Source: Candidatus Omnitrophota bacterium (GTDB taxonomy: Bacteria > Omnitrophota > Koll11 > Gygaellales > Profunditerraquicolaceae). From it: a DNA stretch of 7,194 nucleotides. The DNA is taken from the NCBI GenBank assembly GCA_028712045.1, contig JAQTRA010000047.1, positions 1-7,194 on the forward strand, given 5' to 3'. The translations under genes were made by a program, and so were the position numbers. The notes beneath the pieces were generated by a model, which saw nothing but the letters and a program-made list of their open reading frames with translations, was not told the DNA's origin and searched no databases. This document shows, one piece after another, positions 1-7,194 of the stretch (position 1 is the stretch's first letter; every line of letters begins with the position of its first letter).

Positions 1-1
1 T

Positions 2-472
2 GATAAACTGGTAGAAAAGATTAAAAAAATAGTGCTGGGTGAAAATGAAACCGGATTTTTTGAAATATTGCTTAAATTGAAAGAAAAAGTTATTGAAATT
101 ATCCAAACTAGCGGGGATGTCCTGGTTGGGCAAGAGTTAATTCCTGCCCCGGTTTTACGCAGCCGCCAAATAAAAGATTTTAAGGAAGAGATAACTATTT
201 TAAAAGATTTACAAAAAATCAGGGTGGAGACCAAGCTTAAGAATAATAATGCCAAGAGTTTTAACCTGGAAGTATCAATTAAGGATAAAGCAAGCCAGAA
301 GTTACTTAAAGACCTAAGGATTACGCTTTTAAAGGAAGGGTTGGAGCTAGAATCTTATACTTGCGATGAAACAACTGTTATTTTTAAAGATATCTATCCG
401 GGAATTTACACGGTTGAAATTACCACTTCAGAAAAAAGAATTGCCGTAGTTGCTATTACAGTAAAGGTATAA
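2..472 (+). CDS. C-terminal part of an uncharacterised protein, possibly an anti-sigma-like partner of the CHAT protein (5' partial)
   Basis: The reading frame is open to the left edge, giving 156 visible residues, so the true start lies upstream. A GTG at 32 could start a shorter protein, but no ribosome binding site precedes it. The visible N-terminal part is a Lys/Glu-rich helix followed by an amphipathic, hydrophobic stretch (FFEILLKLKEKVIEII). A Pro-containing linker follows (IPAPVLRS). The last 85 or so residues alternate short hydrophobic strands and end with a PGIYTVEI motif, which resembles small Ig-like or carboxypeptidase-regulatory-like beta-sandwich domains. The stop lies 2 bases before the CHAT gene, so the two are almost surely co-transcribed. 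Zinc-finger anti-sigma proteins with C-terminal beta domains are known next to CHAT genes, but the N-terminal half needed to show this is outside the window. Function is therefore unassigned. Confidence 0.6.
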   Translation, partial: DKLVEKIKKIVLGENETGFFEILLKLKEKVIEIIQTSGDVLVGQELIPAPVLRSRQIKDFKEEITILKDLQKIRVETKLKNNNAKSFNLEVSIKDKASQKLLKDLRITLLKEGLELESYTCDETTVIFKDIYPGIYTVEITTSEKRIAVVAITVKV

Positions 473-474
473 TT

Positions 475-2661
475 ATGCCGGCGTTAAATTTAGAAATTTT
501 TAAGCAAGAGAATGCGCTTAAAATGGGGCTTTTTGCTCAGGATGAGCCTATTGCCACATTGAAACATTATAGCCAGGTACCGGTTTCATTTACAGAAATC
601 AGTGATTTATGCTCTGAAATGATTAGCATTTTAAATCGCACTGCCCGCTGCGAATCCGCTAAAGTTGAACAGCTAAGCAATATGCATAAAACCGGGCAAT
701 TACTTTGGGATCATTTGCTCAGCCGTCTGATTAAGGAAAAATTAAAAAATAGTTTAACTGCTCAGCTTACTCTTTCTTTGGACGAAGAGCTGATTCAAAT
801 TCCCTGGGAATTAATTTTTGACGGAACCCAGTTTCTTTGCCTTAAATTCAGTATGGGCAGGCTTGTGCGCAGTAAGGGAGATTTAGTTACTTTGCGTTAT
901 CGTGGTTTATCTGACAACGTAAGAATGCTTATCTTGGCTAATCCCACCGGTGATTTGCAATCAGCTTATACTGAAGGTTTAAATATTAAGAATCAGTTTG
1001 CGCATAAAAAAGGAAGAGTAAATGTAGATTTTAAATCTACATCTATTGATAAAGCCTATGTTAAAAAGAATATCTGCGACTATGATATAGTGCATTTTGC
1101 CGGTCATTGTGAATTTGACCGCAAAAATTCCCAACATAGCGGCTGGATGCTCAGTGACGGAATATTTAAAGTTGAAGAAATCTTAAAAATGGGGCAAAGT
1201 TGTGATTTACCGGCTTTAATTTTTTCTAATGCCTGTCATTCAGCAGAGCTTGCTCCGGATATGATTAATAATCAGTATCAGGAAGCAAATTTTAATATGG
1301 CGGGTGCGTTTTTATTCGCCGGGGTACGTCACTATATTGGTGCAATTCGTAAAATTGAAGATACGGCCAGCTTAGAGTTCGCGCGCAAATTCTATGTTCA
1401 GCTGCTTTCCGGTTCTAGCGTGGGGGAGGCGCTGAGAATAGCAAAATTAAAGCTGATCAAGGATCATGGATTATCCAGTTTGCATTGGGTAAATTATTTA
1501 CTTTATGGTGACCCGGGGTTTGTTTTCTTTAAAAATAAAATTAAAAAAGAAAACAAACCCCTGTTGGCTGCTAAGGTTAAAAAAGCGATATTGCGGAGTA
1601 TTATTTTAATCTTTTCCATAGTTTTAGGATTTTTATTAGTATTCTGGTTGCCTAAGCTTAACCCCGATAAATTTTATTTATTTTACCAAGCTCAGGCGCA
1701 ATACCATAAAGGTAATAATCAGGCGGCTATCGTTTTAAGCAAAAAAACAATTAGCAAAGACCGGGATTTCCTGGCAGTTTATCCGTTAATTGCCAGCGCT
1801 TACCAGCGCCTGGGTAAAAAAGATAAAGCGTTAAAGTATTATTTTGATTATATGATGAAAAGCGAAAAGTCTAATAATAGAAAGCATTTGACCCAGGCCT
1901 ATATAAAACTTGGCTGGTTTTATCAACTTGACGGCCAATATGCTAAAGCACAGGAGTTTTACCAGAAAGGGCTTAACTTAAGTACACAATTGCAGGATAA
2001 ATTAAGTGAGGCCGTTGTTTTAAGAAAACTAGCAGTTTGGAATATCGATAAAATGAATTTTGAGGCGGCGCTGGAGCTATTGACTAAAAGCGTGGCCATA
2101 AATATAGCGCAGAGCGGTAACTATGAATATCGCAAGAATTTGGCTTGTGATTATTTCGATATTGGATTGGTTTTTGCGAATAAGAATGATTATGTAACAG
2201 CTAAAGATTTTTATGAAAAAAGCCGGAAGATTTTCTTACAGTTAAAACTTGATGATGAATTAAGCGATTGTTTTTTTAATCTAGGGGAAATTTATTTTTT
2301 TGAGAAAGAGTATCAAAAAGCCCTGGATTATTACCTCAAAGGGTTAAGTATTGATCAAAAACAAGATAATAAAGTAAATTTGGCCAGTGGTTATAATATG
2401 ATTGGCGAGCTTTATGTGGAGATGGACGATTTATTAAAAGCTGAAGAGTATTTTCAACAGTCAATTCGCCTGGCAAATGAAATTAAAAATTTTCCGGATT
2501 TAGCTAATGCAAATTATAACTTAGGTGAGCTGAATATAAAGAAGGGGAGGAAAGATGTGGCTAGAGAATACTGGCGTAAAGCCCAGGAAATATATAAGGG
2601 TATTGATCCGGTTAAATTTGAGGAAATTCAGAAAAAGATAAGCGAGCTGGATATTTCTTAA
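475..2661 (+). CDS. CHAT-domain caspase-like protease with one membrane helix and C-terminal TPR repeats
   Basis: This 728-residue protein has three parts. Residues about 75-350 form a CHAT domain (caspase-HetF-associated-with-TPRs, clan CD peptidase). It shows the lead-in strand IPWELIFDG (109-117), the His motif VHFAGH with catalytic His211, the Cys motif SNACHS with Cys254, and the closing WVNYLLYGDPG. Residues about 372-392 are one hydrophobic helix (LRSIILIFSIVLGFLLVFWL). A Lys-rich stretch (about 354-370) precedes it, so the positive-inside rule puts CHAT in the cytoplasm and the C-terminus in the periplasm. Residues about 400-710 hold roughly eight TPRs, several with a period near 40 residues (for example GWFYQLDGQYAKAQEFYQKG). 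Both catalytic residues are intact, so an active cysteine protease is likely. The substrate is unknown; the upstream neighbour, 2 bases away, is the first candidate. The start is ATG with a weak AAAGG upstream, and translational coupling is likely. The order CHAT-TM-TPR is the reverse of the TPR-CHAT order of Csx29. No terminator follows the stop. Confidence 0.9.
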   Translation: MPALNLEIFKQENALKMGLFAQDEPIATLKHYSQVPVSFTEISDLCSEMISILNRTARCESAKVEQLSNMHKTGQLLWDHLLSRLIKEKLKNSLTAQLTLSLDEELIQIPWELIFDGTQFLCLKFSMGRLVRSKGDLVTLRYRGLSDNVRMLILANPTGDLQSAYTEGLNIKNQFAHKKGRVNVDFKSTSIDKAYVKKNICDYDIVHFAGHCEFDRKNSQHSGWMLSDGIFKVEEILKMGQSCDLPALIFSNACHSAELAPDMINNQYQEANFNMAGAFLFAGVRHYIGAIRKIEDTASLEFARKFYVQLLSGSSVGEALRIAKLKLIKDHGLSSLHWVNYLLYGDPGFVFFKNKIKKENKPLLAAKVKKAILRSIILIFSIVLGFLLVFWLPKLNPDKFYLFYQAQAQYHKGNNQAAIVLSKKTISKDRDFLAVYPLIASAYQRLGKKDKALKYYFDYMMKSEKSNNRKHLTQAYIKLGWFYQLDGQYAKAQEFYQKGLNLSTQLQDKLSEAVVLRKLAVWNIDKMNFEAALELLTKSVAINIAQSGNYEYRKNLACDYFDIGLVFANKNDYVTAKDFYEKSRKIFLQLKLDDELSDCFFNLGEIYFFEKEYQKALDYYLKGLSIDQKQDNKVNLASGYNMIGELYVEMDDLLKAEEYFQQSIRLANEIKNFPDLANANYNLGELNIKKGRKDVAREYWRKAQEIYKGIDPVKFEEIQKKISELDIS
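1022..1042. repeat. Perfect 10-bp inverted repeat with 1-base centre, inside the CHAT gene
   Basis: ATGTAGATTT at 1022-1031 is exactly complementary to AAATCTACAT at 1033-1042, with T1032 between them. It encodes residues around 183-190 of the CHAT domain. In RNA it could form a 9-bp stem with a tight loop; in DNA it is a protein-binding-like palindrome. Its AT-rich make-up means a palindrome this size could occur by chance in a window of this length. Confidence 0.55.
1515..1561. repeat. Perfect 16-bp inverted repeat (intragenic hairpin) at the CHAT/linker junction
   Basis: The arm at 1515-1530 (GGGGTTTGTTTTCTTT) is fully complementary to 1546-1561 (AAAGAAAACAAACCCC), with a 15-base A-rich loop at 1531-1545. 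It sits within the CHAT gene exactly where the CHAT domain ends (DPGFVFF) and the Lys-rich linker begins. No T-run follows either arm, so it is not a normal intrinsic terminator on either strand. The length of the perfect match makes chance unlikely. Role unknown: translation pausing, mRNA processing, or a trace of how the domains were joined are possible. Confidence 0.75.
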
Positions 2662-2669
2662 AAAAATAC

Positions 2670-2697
2670 TTGACAATTATTATTTTTGGGTTATACT
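2670..2697 (+). promoter_or_regulatory. Sigma-70-type promoter of the Rrf2 regulator gene
   Basis: The -35 box TTGACA (2670-2675) is a perfect match, followed by a 16-base spacer and the -10 box TATACT (2692-2697), a 5 of 6 match. Transcription would start near 2704, leaving a leader of about 34 bases before the ATG at 2738. It lies directly after the stop of the CHAT gene, so the regulator has its own start even if some read-through from upstream occurs. Confidence 0.75.
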
Positions 2698-2722
2698 CTA
2701 CTATGTTCATAGAGATAGTAGA
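2696..2722. promoter_or_regulatory. Overlapping inverted repeats at the transcription start, candidate Rrf2 operator
   Basis: TCTACTAT (2697-2704) and ATAGTAGA (2715-2722) are perfect complements separated by 10 bases. Nested within are CTATG-tt-CATAG (2701-2712) and CTCTA (2696-2700) with TAGAG (2710-2714). The site overlaps the -10 box edge and the expected start of transcription, where a bound dimer would block RNA polymerase. Rrf2 proteins commonly repress their own genes, so self-control by the product of the gene at 2738 is the simplest reading. The repeats are short and could be partly chance. No clear copy was seen at the second promoter near 3410. Confidence 0.45.
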
Positions 2723-2737
2723 CAAAAGGAGTTTAAG

Positions 2738-3178
2738 ATGAGAATTACCTATAAAGGCGATTACGCGTTAAAAGCACTATTAGATCTAGCGGTGCATTAT
2801 GAGCAGGGAGTATCTACGATTAATGATATTGCTAAACGTATTGATGCGCCGGTAAAGTTTTTAGAACAGGTGCTTTTGGATCTGAAAAAAGGCGGGTTTT
2901 TGGAAAGCAGGCGGGGTAATGTAGGTGGTTATCAGCTCGCTAAGGATCCGGCTAAAATTACTTTGGGCCAAGTTGTGCGTTATATTGAAGGCCCTATAGA
3001 GCCTATTTCCTGTGTAGAAAAAGGCTATGCCAAATGCAGCGATTTAAGTTGTTGTCTTTTCAGGGAGATTTGGCAAAAGGTAGCTAATGCTACTTCAGAT
3101 ATTATTGATAATGTAACTTTTGGTGATTTAGCCGATAAAATCAGTGCAAAACATGAAATTTTTGCTTATTCAATTTAA
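2738..3178 (+). CDS. Rrf2-family transcriptional regulator, CymR/IscR-like, likely controlling sulfur assimilation
   Basis: The 146-residue length and the opening MRITYKGDYALKALLDLA are typical of the Rrf2 family. A winged helix-turn-helix follows: the helix pair lies near residues 26-50 (INDIAKRIDAPVKFLEQVL) and the wing has RRGNVGGYQLAK (58-69). The dimer helix begins around ITLGQVVRYIEGPI. Cys92, Cys100 and Cys106 align with the Fe-S ligands of IscR (C-x5-C-x5-C, with LxxxxW after the last), here spaced C-x7-C-x5-C, and Cys105 is extra. A cluster or thiol switch is therefore possible but not shown. The protein ends in AYSI; a C-terminal Ile is the feature by which serine acetyltransferase docks into CysK. 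The start ATG has AAGGAG 6 bases upstream. The next gene begins 17 bases after the stop. Context with metY, cysK and metX points to a CymR-like role sensing cysteine or sulfide state; this is inference. IscR-type control of Fe-S genes is the alternative. Confidence 0.9.
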   Translation: MRITYKGDYALKALLDLAVHYEQGVSTINDIAKRIDAPVKFLEQVLLDLKKGGFLESRRGNVGGYQLAKDPAKITLGQVVRYIEGPIEPISCVEKGYAKCSDLSCCLFREIWQKVANATSDIIDNVTFGDLADKISAKHEIFAYSI

Positions 3179-3195
3179 CATTAAGGAGTTTTTTA

Positions 3196-3372
3196 ATGAA
3201 TATTAATACTAAAGCATCAAAAAATATAGTTAATGACGCGATAATTAAAGATATAGCCCAAACCGTGGATTCTTTGGAGTACGGCACGGTTACGGTTAAG
3301 ATCCACGATCGAAAAATTACCCAGGTTGAAGTAGCCGAAAGAAAAACGTTTCGAAGATATCTGGAAGGTTGA
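3196..3372 (+). CDS. YezD/DUF2292-type small protein, C-terminal end apparently frameshifted
   Basis: The literal frame encodes 58 residues, starting at ATG with AAGGAG 7 bases upstream and 17 bases after the Rrf2 gene, so the two form one unit. The core VDSLEYGTVTVKIHDRKITQVEVAE (residues about 24-48) has the GxVxVxxHDxxIxQxE pattern of the YezD (DUF2292) family, small proteins of unknown function often found beside sulfate, sulfide or cysteine genes. The literal C-terminus (RKTFRRYLEG) looks unlike the family. Dropping one base from the A-run at 3342-3346 gives instead a tail through KRFEDIWKVEEGGGI, ending at the TAG of 3389-3391, which looks more natural. The gene may therefore carry a real frameshift, a slippage site or a sequence error. 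Confidence is good for the family and moderate for the frameshift. Confidence 0.75.
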   Translation: MNINTKASKNIVNDAIIKDIAQTVDSLEYGTVTVKIHDRKITQVEVAERKTFRRYLEG

Positions 3373-3391
3373 GGAAGGAGGTGGGATTTAG
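3344..3391 (+). other. Probable true C-terminal coding tail of the YezD-type gene in the +1 frame
   Basis: Read from 3344 in the frame one base on from the gene's start frame, this stretch encodes KRFEDIWKVEEGGGI and then TAG. Joined to the upstream core it would make a protein of about 64 residues. The switch point is the A5 run at 3342-3346, a typical place for one-base length errors or ribosomal slippage. A Gly-rich acidic tail of this kind fits YezD-type proteins better than the Arg-rich tail of the literal frame; that comparison is from memory of the family. Confidence 0.55.
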
Positions 3392-3407
3392 AGGGTCGGA
3401 TTTTTTT

Positions 3408-3429
3408 GATTGACCGGACTGCCGGAATC
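3408..3429. promoter_or_regulatory. Dyad in the -35/spacer region, candidate operator
   Basis: GATT (3408-3411), CCGG (3414-3417), ACTG loop (3418-3421), CCGG (3422-3425) and AATC (3426-3429) make a GC-cored inverted repeat with a 2-base bulge on the left. It covers the -35 box and most of the spacer, a classic position for repression. It could bind the nearby Rrf2 protein or another regulator. It lies upstream of the predicted transcription start, so for this promoter it acts as DNA, not RNA. No T-run follows it, so it is not a + strand terminator. Confidence 0.4.
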
Positions 3430-3438
3430 ATCTATTAT
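3410..3438 (+). promoter_or_regulatory. Sigma-70-type promoter of the DUF3034-metY-cysK-metX operon
   Basis: TTGACC (3410-3415, 5 of 6) and TATTAT (3433-3438, 5 of 6) are separated by exactly 17 bases. Transcription would start near 3445, about 59 bases before the GTG of the outer-membrane protein gene. This is the only strong promoter seen between the regulator pair and the sulfur genes, so it probably drives the whole downstream operon. Confidence 0.75.
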
Positions 3439-3444
3439 AAAAAT

Positions 3445-3503
3445 TAAAATTTCCCGATACGACCAGACAGCTGGAGTAATGGCGAAAGTATTGGGAGGTT
3501 AAA
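3445..3503 (+). promoter_or_regulatory. Structured 5' leader whose long hairpin buries the ribosome binding site
   Basis: From the predicted transcript start, bases 3448-3460 can pair without a break with 3488-3500, giving a 13-bp helix that includes three G-U pairs. The right arm contains GGGAGG (3493-3498), the ribosome binding site of the GTG at 3504. Inside sits a 4-bp hairpin, CCAG (3463-3466) with CTGG (3471-3474), followed by an unpaired AGTAATGGCGAAA (3475-3487) that could bind a ligand or partner. The shape suggests control of translation start. It matches no riboswitch class I could recognise, including SAM and cobalamin types. A helix of this size with wobble pairs could arise by chance; the position is the main support. 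Confidence 0.45.
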
Positions 3504-5665
<2,162 letters not shown>

Positions 5666-5677
5666 AAGGAGAATCAT

Positions 5678-6613
5678 ATGGCTAAGATATTTTCTGATAT
5701 TACTAAAACCGTGGGTAATACGCCTTTGGTTAGATTAAATCGTATGGCCGAAGGCTTGCAGGCTACTGTGTTGGTTAAATTAGAGTCATTTAATCCTCTT
5801 TCCAGCGTCAAAGATCGAATAGGCGTGGCAATGATCGAAGATGCCGAAAAAAGAGGCGTACTTAAAAAAAATACTACGATTATCGAGCCGACTAGCGGCA
5901 ATACCGGGGTAGCTTTAGCATTTGTGGCTGCGGCTAAAGGTTATAAATTAATTTTGACTATGCCGGATACAATGAGTATTGAAAGAAGGCAGCTATTAGC
6001 AGTTTTTGGAGCTCAACTGGTTTTAACTCCCGGTGCAGAAGGCATGAAGGGAGCGGTAAAAAAAGCTGAGGAGTTAGTTAAACAAACTCCTAACGCGATT
6101 ATCCTACAACAGTTTAATAACCCGGCGAACCCTGAAATTCATCGTAAGACTACTGCCGAGGAAATTTGGAATGACACTGATGGCGCAGTGGATATTTTGG
6201 TAGCCGGAGTTGGTACGGGCGGGACAATTACCGGTATTGGAGAAGCCATAAAAAAGAAGAAACCAGGTTTTAAAGTGATTGCGGTTGAGCCAGATGCATC
6301 TGCAGTTTTATCCGGAGGCGCACCCGGGCCGCATAAAATCCAGGGAATTGGTGCAGGTTTTATACCGGAAGTGCTTAATCGTGGTATAATTGATGAAGTT
6401 ATCCGGGTGACTAACGATAACGCCGGGCAAACAGCGCGGCAACTGGCCAAGTTGGAAGGAATTTTAGCGGGAATTTCCTGTGGAGCAGCTTTATGGGCGG
6501 CTTTAGAAGTTGCCAAACGCAAAGAAAATAAAGGAAAGGTTATTGTAGTTATTCTTCCGGATACCGGCGAAAGGTATTTAACTACCTGGCTTTTTCAAGA
6601 GGTAAAAGCATGA
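5678..6613 (+). CDS. cysK: Cysteine synthase A (O-acetylserine sulfhydrylase)
   Basis: This cytoplasmic fold-type II PLP enzyme makes cysteine from O-acetylserine and sulfide. The 311-residue length is normal. Motifs run in order: [10 protein letters not shown] (11-20), NPLSSVKDR with PLP Lys45, PTSGNTG substrate loop (71-77), [10 protein letters not shown] phosphate-binding loop (177-186), the QGIGAGFIP segment (222-230), GISCGA with the pyridine-nitrogen Ser267, and [13 protein letters not shown] near the end. All key residues are present. The start ATG has AAAGGAG about 6 bases upstream, and its stop overlaps the metX start (ATGA). No cysE is visible, so the acetylserine supply must come from elsewhere. 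The active-site cleft of CysK is the known docking site for C-terminal Ile peptides, and the Rrf2 protein of this locus ends in Ile, so a regulatory complex is possible. Cystathionine beta-synthase, a relative, is less likely because no C-terminal extension is present. Confidence 0.95.
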   Translation: MAKIFSDITKTVGNTPLVRLNRMAEGLQATVLVKLESFNPLSSVKDRIGVAMIEDAEKRGVLKKNTTIIEPTSGNTGVALAFVAAAKGYKLILTMPDTMSIERRQLLAVFGAQLVLTPGAEGMKGAVKKAEELVKQTPNAIILQQFNNPANPEIHRKTTAEEIWNDTDGAVDILVAGVGTGGTITGIGEAIKKKKPGFKVIAVEPDASAVLSGGAPGPHKIQGIGAGFIPEVLNRGIIDEVIRVTNDNAGQTARQLAKLEGILAGISCGAALWAALEVAKRKENKGKVIVVILPDTGERYLTTWLFQEVKA

Positions 6614-7194
6614 ACAAGGAAAAGAAAATAATAAAAAATAACAGCGTAGATATTGTGGAAACTCAAAGCTTTACTTTTGATTCTCTTAAACTTGAGTCAG
6701 GGGAGAAGTTTGGCCCGATAACTTTGGCTTATGAAACTTATGGCGTTTTAAATTCAGAAAAAACTAATGCCATTCTGGTGGTGCATGCCCTGTCAGGAGA
6801 CGCGCATGCAGCTGGGGTGCATGCCAACGAGAATAATCCGGGTTGGTGGGATGAGTTTATCGGACCGGGTAAAGCTTTTGATACAGATAAATATTTTGTA
6901 ATCTGTTCTAATATTTTGGGTGGTTGCAAGGGCTCAACTGGCCCGGCAAGTATTAACCCTAAAACAGCTAAACCTTATGCTTTGGATTTTCCCTTGATTA
7001 CGGTTAATGATATAGTTAGCGCTCAAAAGCGTTTAATTGATTATTTAGGCATAGAAAAATTACTCGCGGTGATTGGCGGCTCAATGGGTGGACAACAGGT
7101 TTTATCCTGGTTGGTTAATTATCCCAAAAATATCTGCAGCGCAGTGCCGATTGCTACGACCATCAAACATTCGCCGCAGCAGATTGCTTTTAAT
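6610..7194 (+). CDS. metX: Homoserine O-acetyltransferase, N-terminal half (3' partial)
   Basis: The first 195 residues are visible; the family is usually near 370, so about half is beyond the window end. The enzyme is an alpha/beta hydrolase that moves acetyl from acetyl-CoA to homoserine, giving the O-acetylhomoserine used by MetY. Motifs seen are [12 protein letters not shown] (35-46), the oxyanion-hole region [11 protein letters not shown] (59-69), [30 protein letters not shown] (77 onwards), GGCKGSTGP (104-112), and the nucleophile elbow GGSMGG with Ser158. The catalytic Asp and His would lie in the missing half. The ATG overlaps the cysK stop by 4 bases, with AAGAGG 7 bases upstream, so translation is coupled. 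Homoserine O-succinyltransferase activity in this fold cannot be excluded from half the protein, but adjacency to metY favours acetyl. Confidence 0.93.
   Translation, partial: MNKEKKIIKNNSVDIVETQSFTFDSLKLESGEKFGPITLAYETYGVLNSEKTNAILVVHALSGDAHAAGVHANENNPGWWDEFIGPGKAFDTDKYFVICSNILGGCKGSTGPASINPKTAKPYALDFPLITVNDIVSAQKRLIDYLGIEKLLAVIGGSMGGQQVLSWLVNYPKNICSAVPIATTIKHSPQQIAFN

Noticed and set aside
32..472. GTG at 32 as the real start of the first gene
   Set aside because: The frame stays open to the window edge and no ribosome binding site precedes the GTG, so a truncated longer gene is more likely.
1..2661. Type III-E CRISPR (Craspase) locus
   Set aside because: No repeats, Cas7 fusion or other cas genes are visible, and the CHAT protein has reversed domain order and a membrane helix. 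Only the general protease logic is comparable.
3391..3430. Intrinsic terminator after the YezD-type gene (T7 run at 3401-3407)
   Set aside because: No convincing stem precedes the T-run. GGTC (3394-3397) can pair with GACC (3412-3415), but then the T-run is in the loop. The CCGG dyad lies after the Ts and has no T-run of its own.
3141..3431. Open reading frame of 96 residues on the minus strand
   Set aside because: It lies opposite the Rrf2 end, the YezD-type gene and the sulfur promoter. It has no family motifs, while the + strand has a start, a ribosome binding site and a recognisable product.
3475..3490. Hammerhead ribozyme core (CGAAA followed by a stem)
   Set aside because: The required CUGANGA box is missing, so the catalytic core cannot form.
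3373..3503. Known SAM riboswitch
   Set aside because: The conserved SAM-I core elements are absent, and I found no match to the SAM-II or SAM-III cores as I remember them. Only the sulfur-gene context suggested it.
6139..6522. Open reading frame of 127 residues on the minus strand
   Set aside because: It is fully inside cysK, whose catalytic motifs are intact on the + strand, and its Pro/Ala/Ser-rich composition is typical of an antisense shadow. The minus-strand frames at 5674-5901 and 6738-6929 were rejected for the same reason.

Overview
This AT-rich window comes from an uncultured-looking Gram-negative bacterium. A Gram-negative envelope is supported by a secreted beta-barrel protein that ends in Phe. 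The lineage is not fixed by the sequence; gene content and style recall Omnitrophota-type genomes, but that is an impression only. All genes lie on the + strand.

Region A (1-2661) holds two tightly packed genes. The first is the C-terminal part of a protein cut by the window edge; it ends in a small beta-sandwich-like domain. Two bases later comes a 728-residue protein with a caspase-like CHAT protease domain (His211/Cys254), one membrane helix and about eight TPR repeats. The predicted topology is protease inside, TPRs outside. This is the accessory, signalling-like part of the window. It contains two intragenic palindromes, one a perfect 16-bp hairpin exactly at the junction between the CHAT domain and the membrane linker.

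Region B (2662-3503) is regulatory. A sigma-70-type promoter with overlapping inverted repeats drives an Rrf2-family repressor that carries an IscR-like cysteine set and a C-terminal isoleucine. It is followed by a short YezD/DUF2292-type gene whose C-terminal end appears frameshifted. A second strong promoter, with a dyad in its spacer, then gives a roughly 59-nt leader that can fold into one long hairpin burying the next gene's ribosome binding site.

Region C (3504-7194) is a sulfur-assimilation operon: a DUF3034-type outer-membrane protein, O-acetylhomoserine sulfhydrylase (metY), cysteine synthase (cysK) and homoserine O-acetyltransferase (metX, cut by the window end). MetX makes O-acetylhomoserine, MetY joins it to sulfide to give homocysteine, and CysK joins sulfide to O-acetylserine to give cysteine. 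The Rrf2 protein is the obvious candidate regulator, by analogy with CymR of Firmicutes, which acts together with CysK. No serine acetyltransferase (cysE) gene is visible here.
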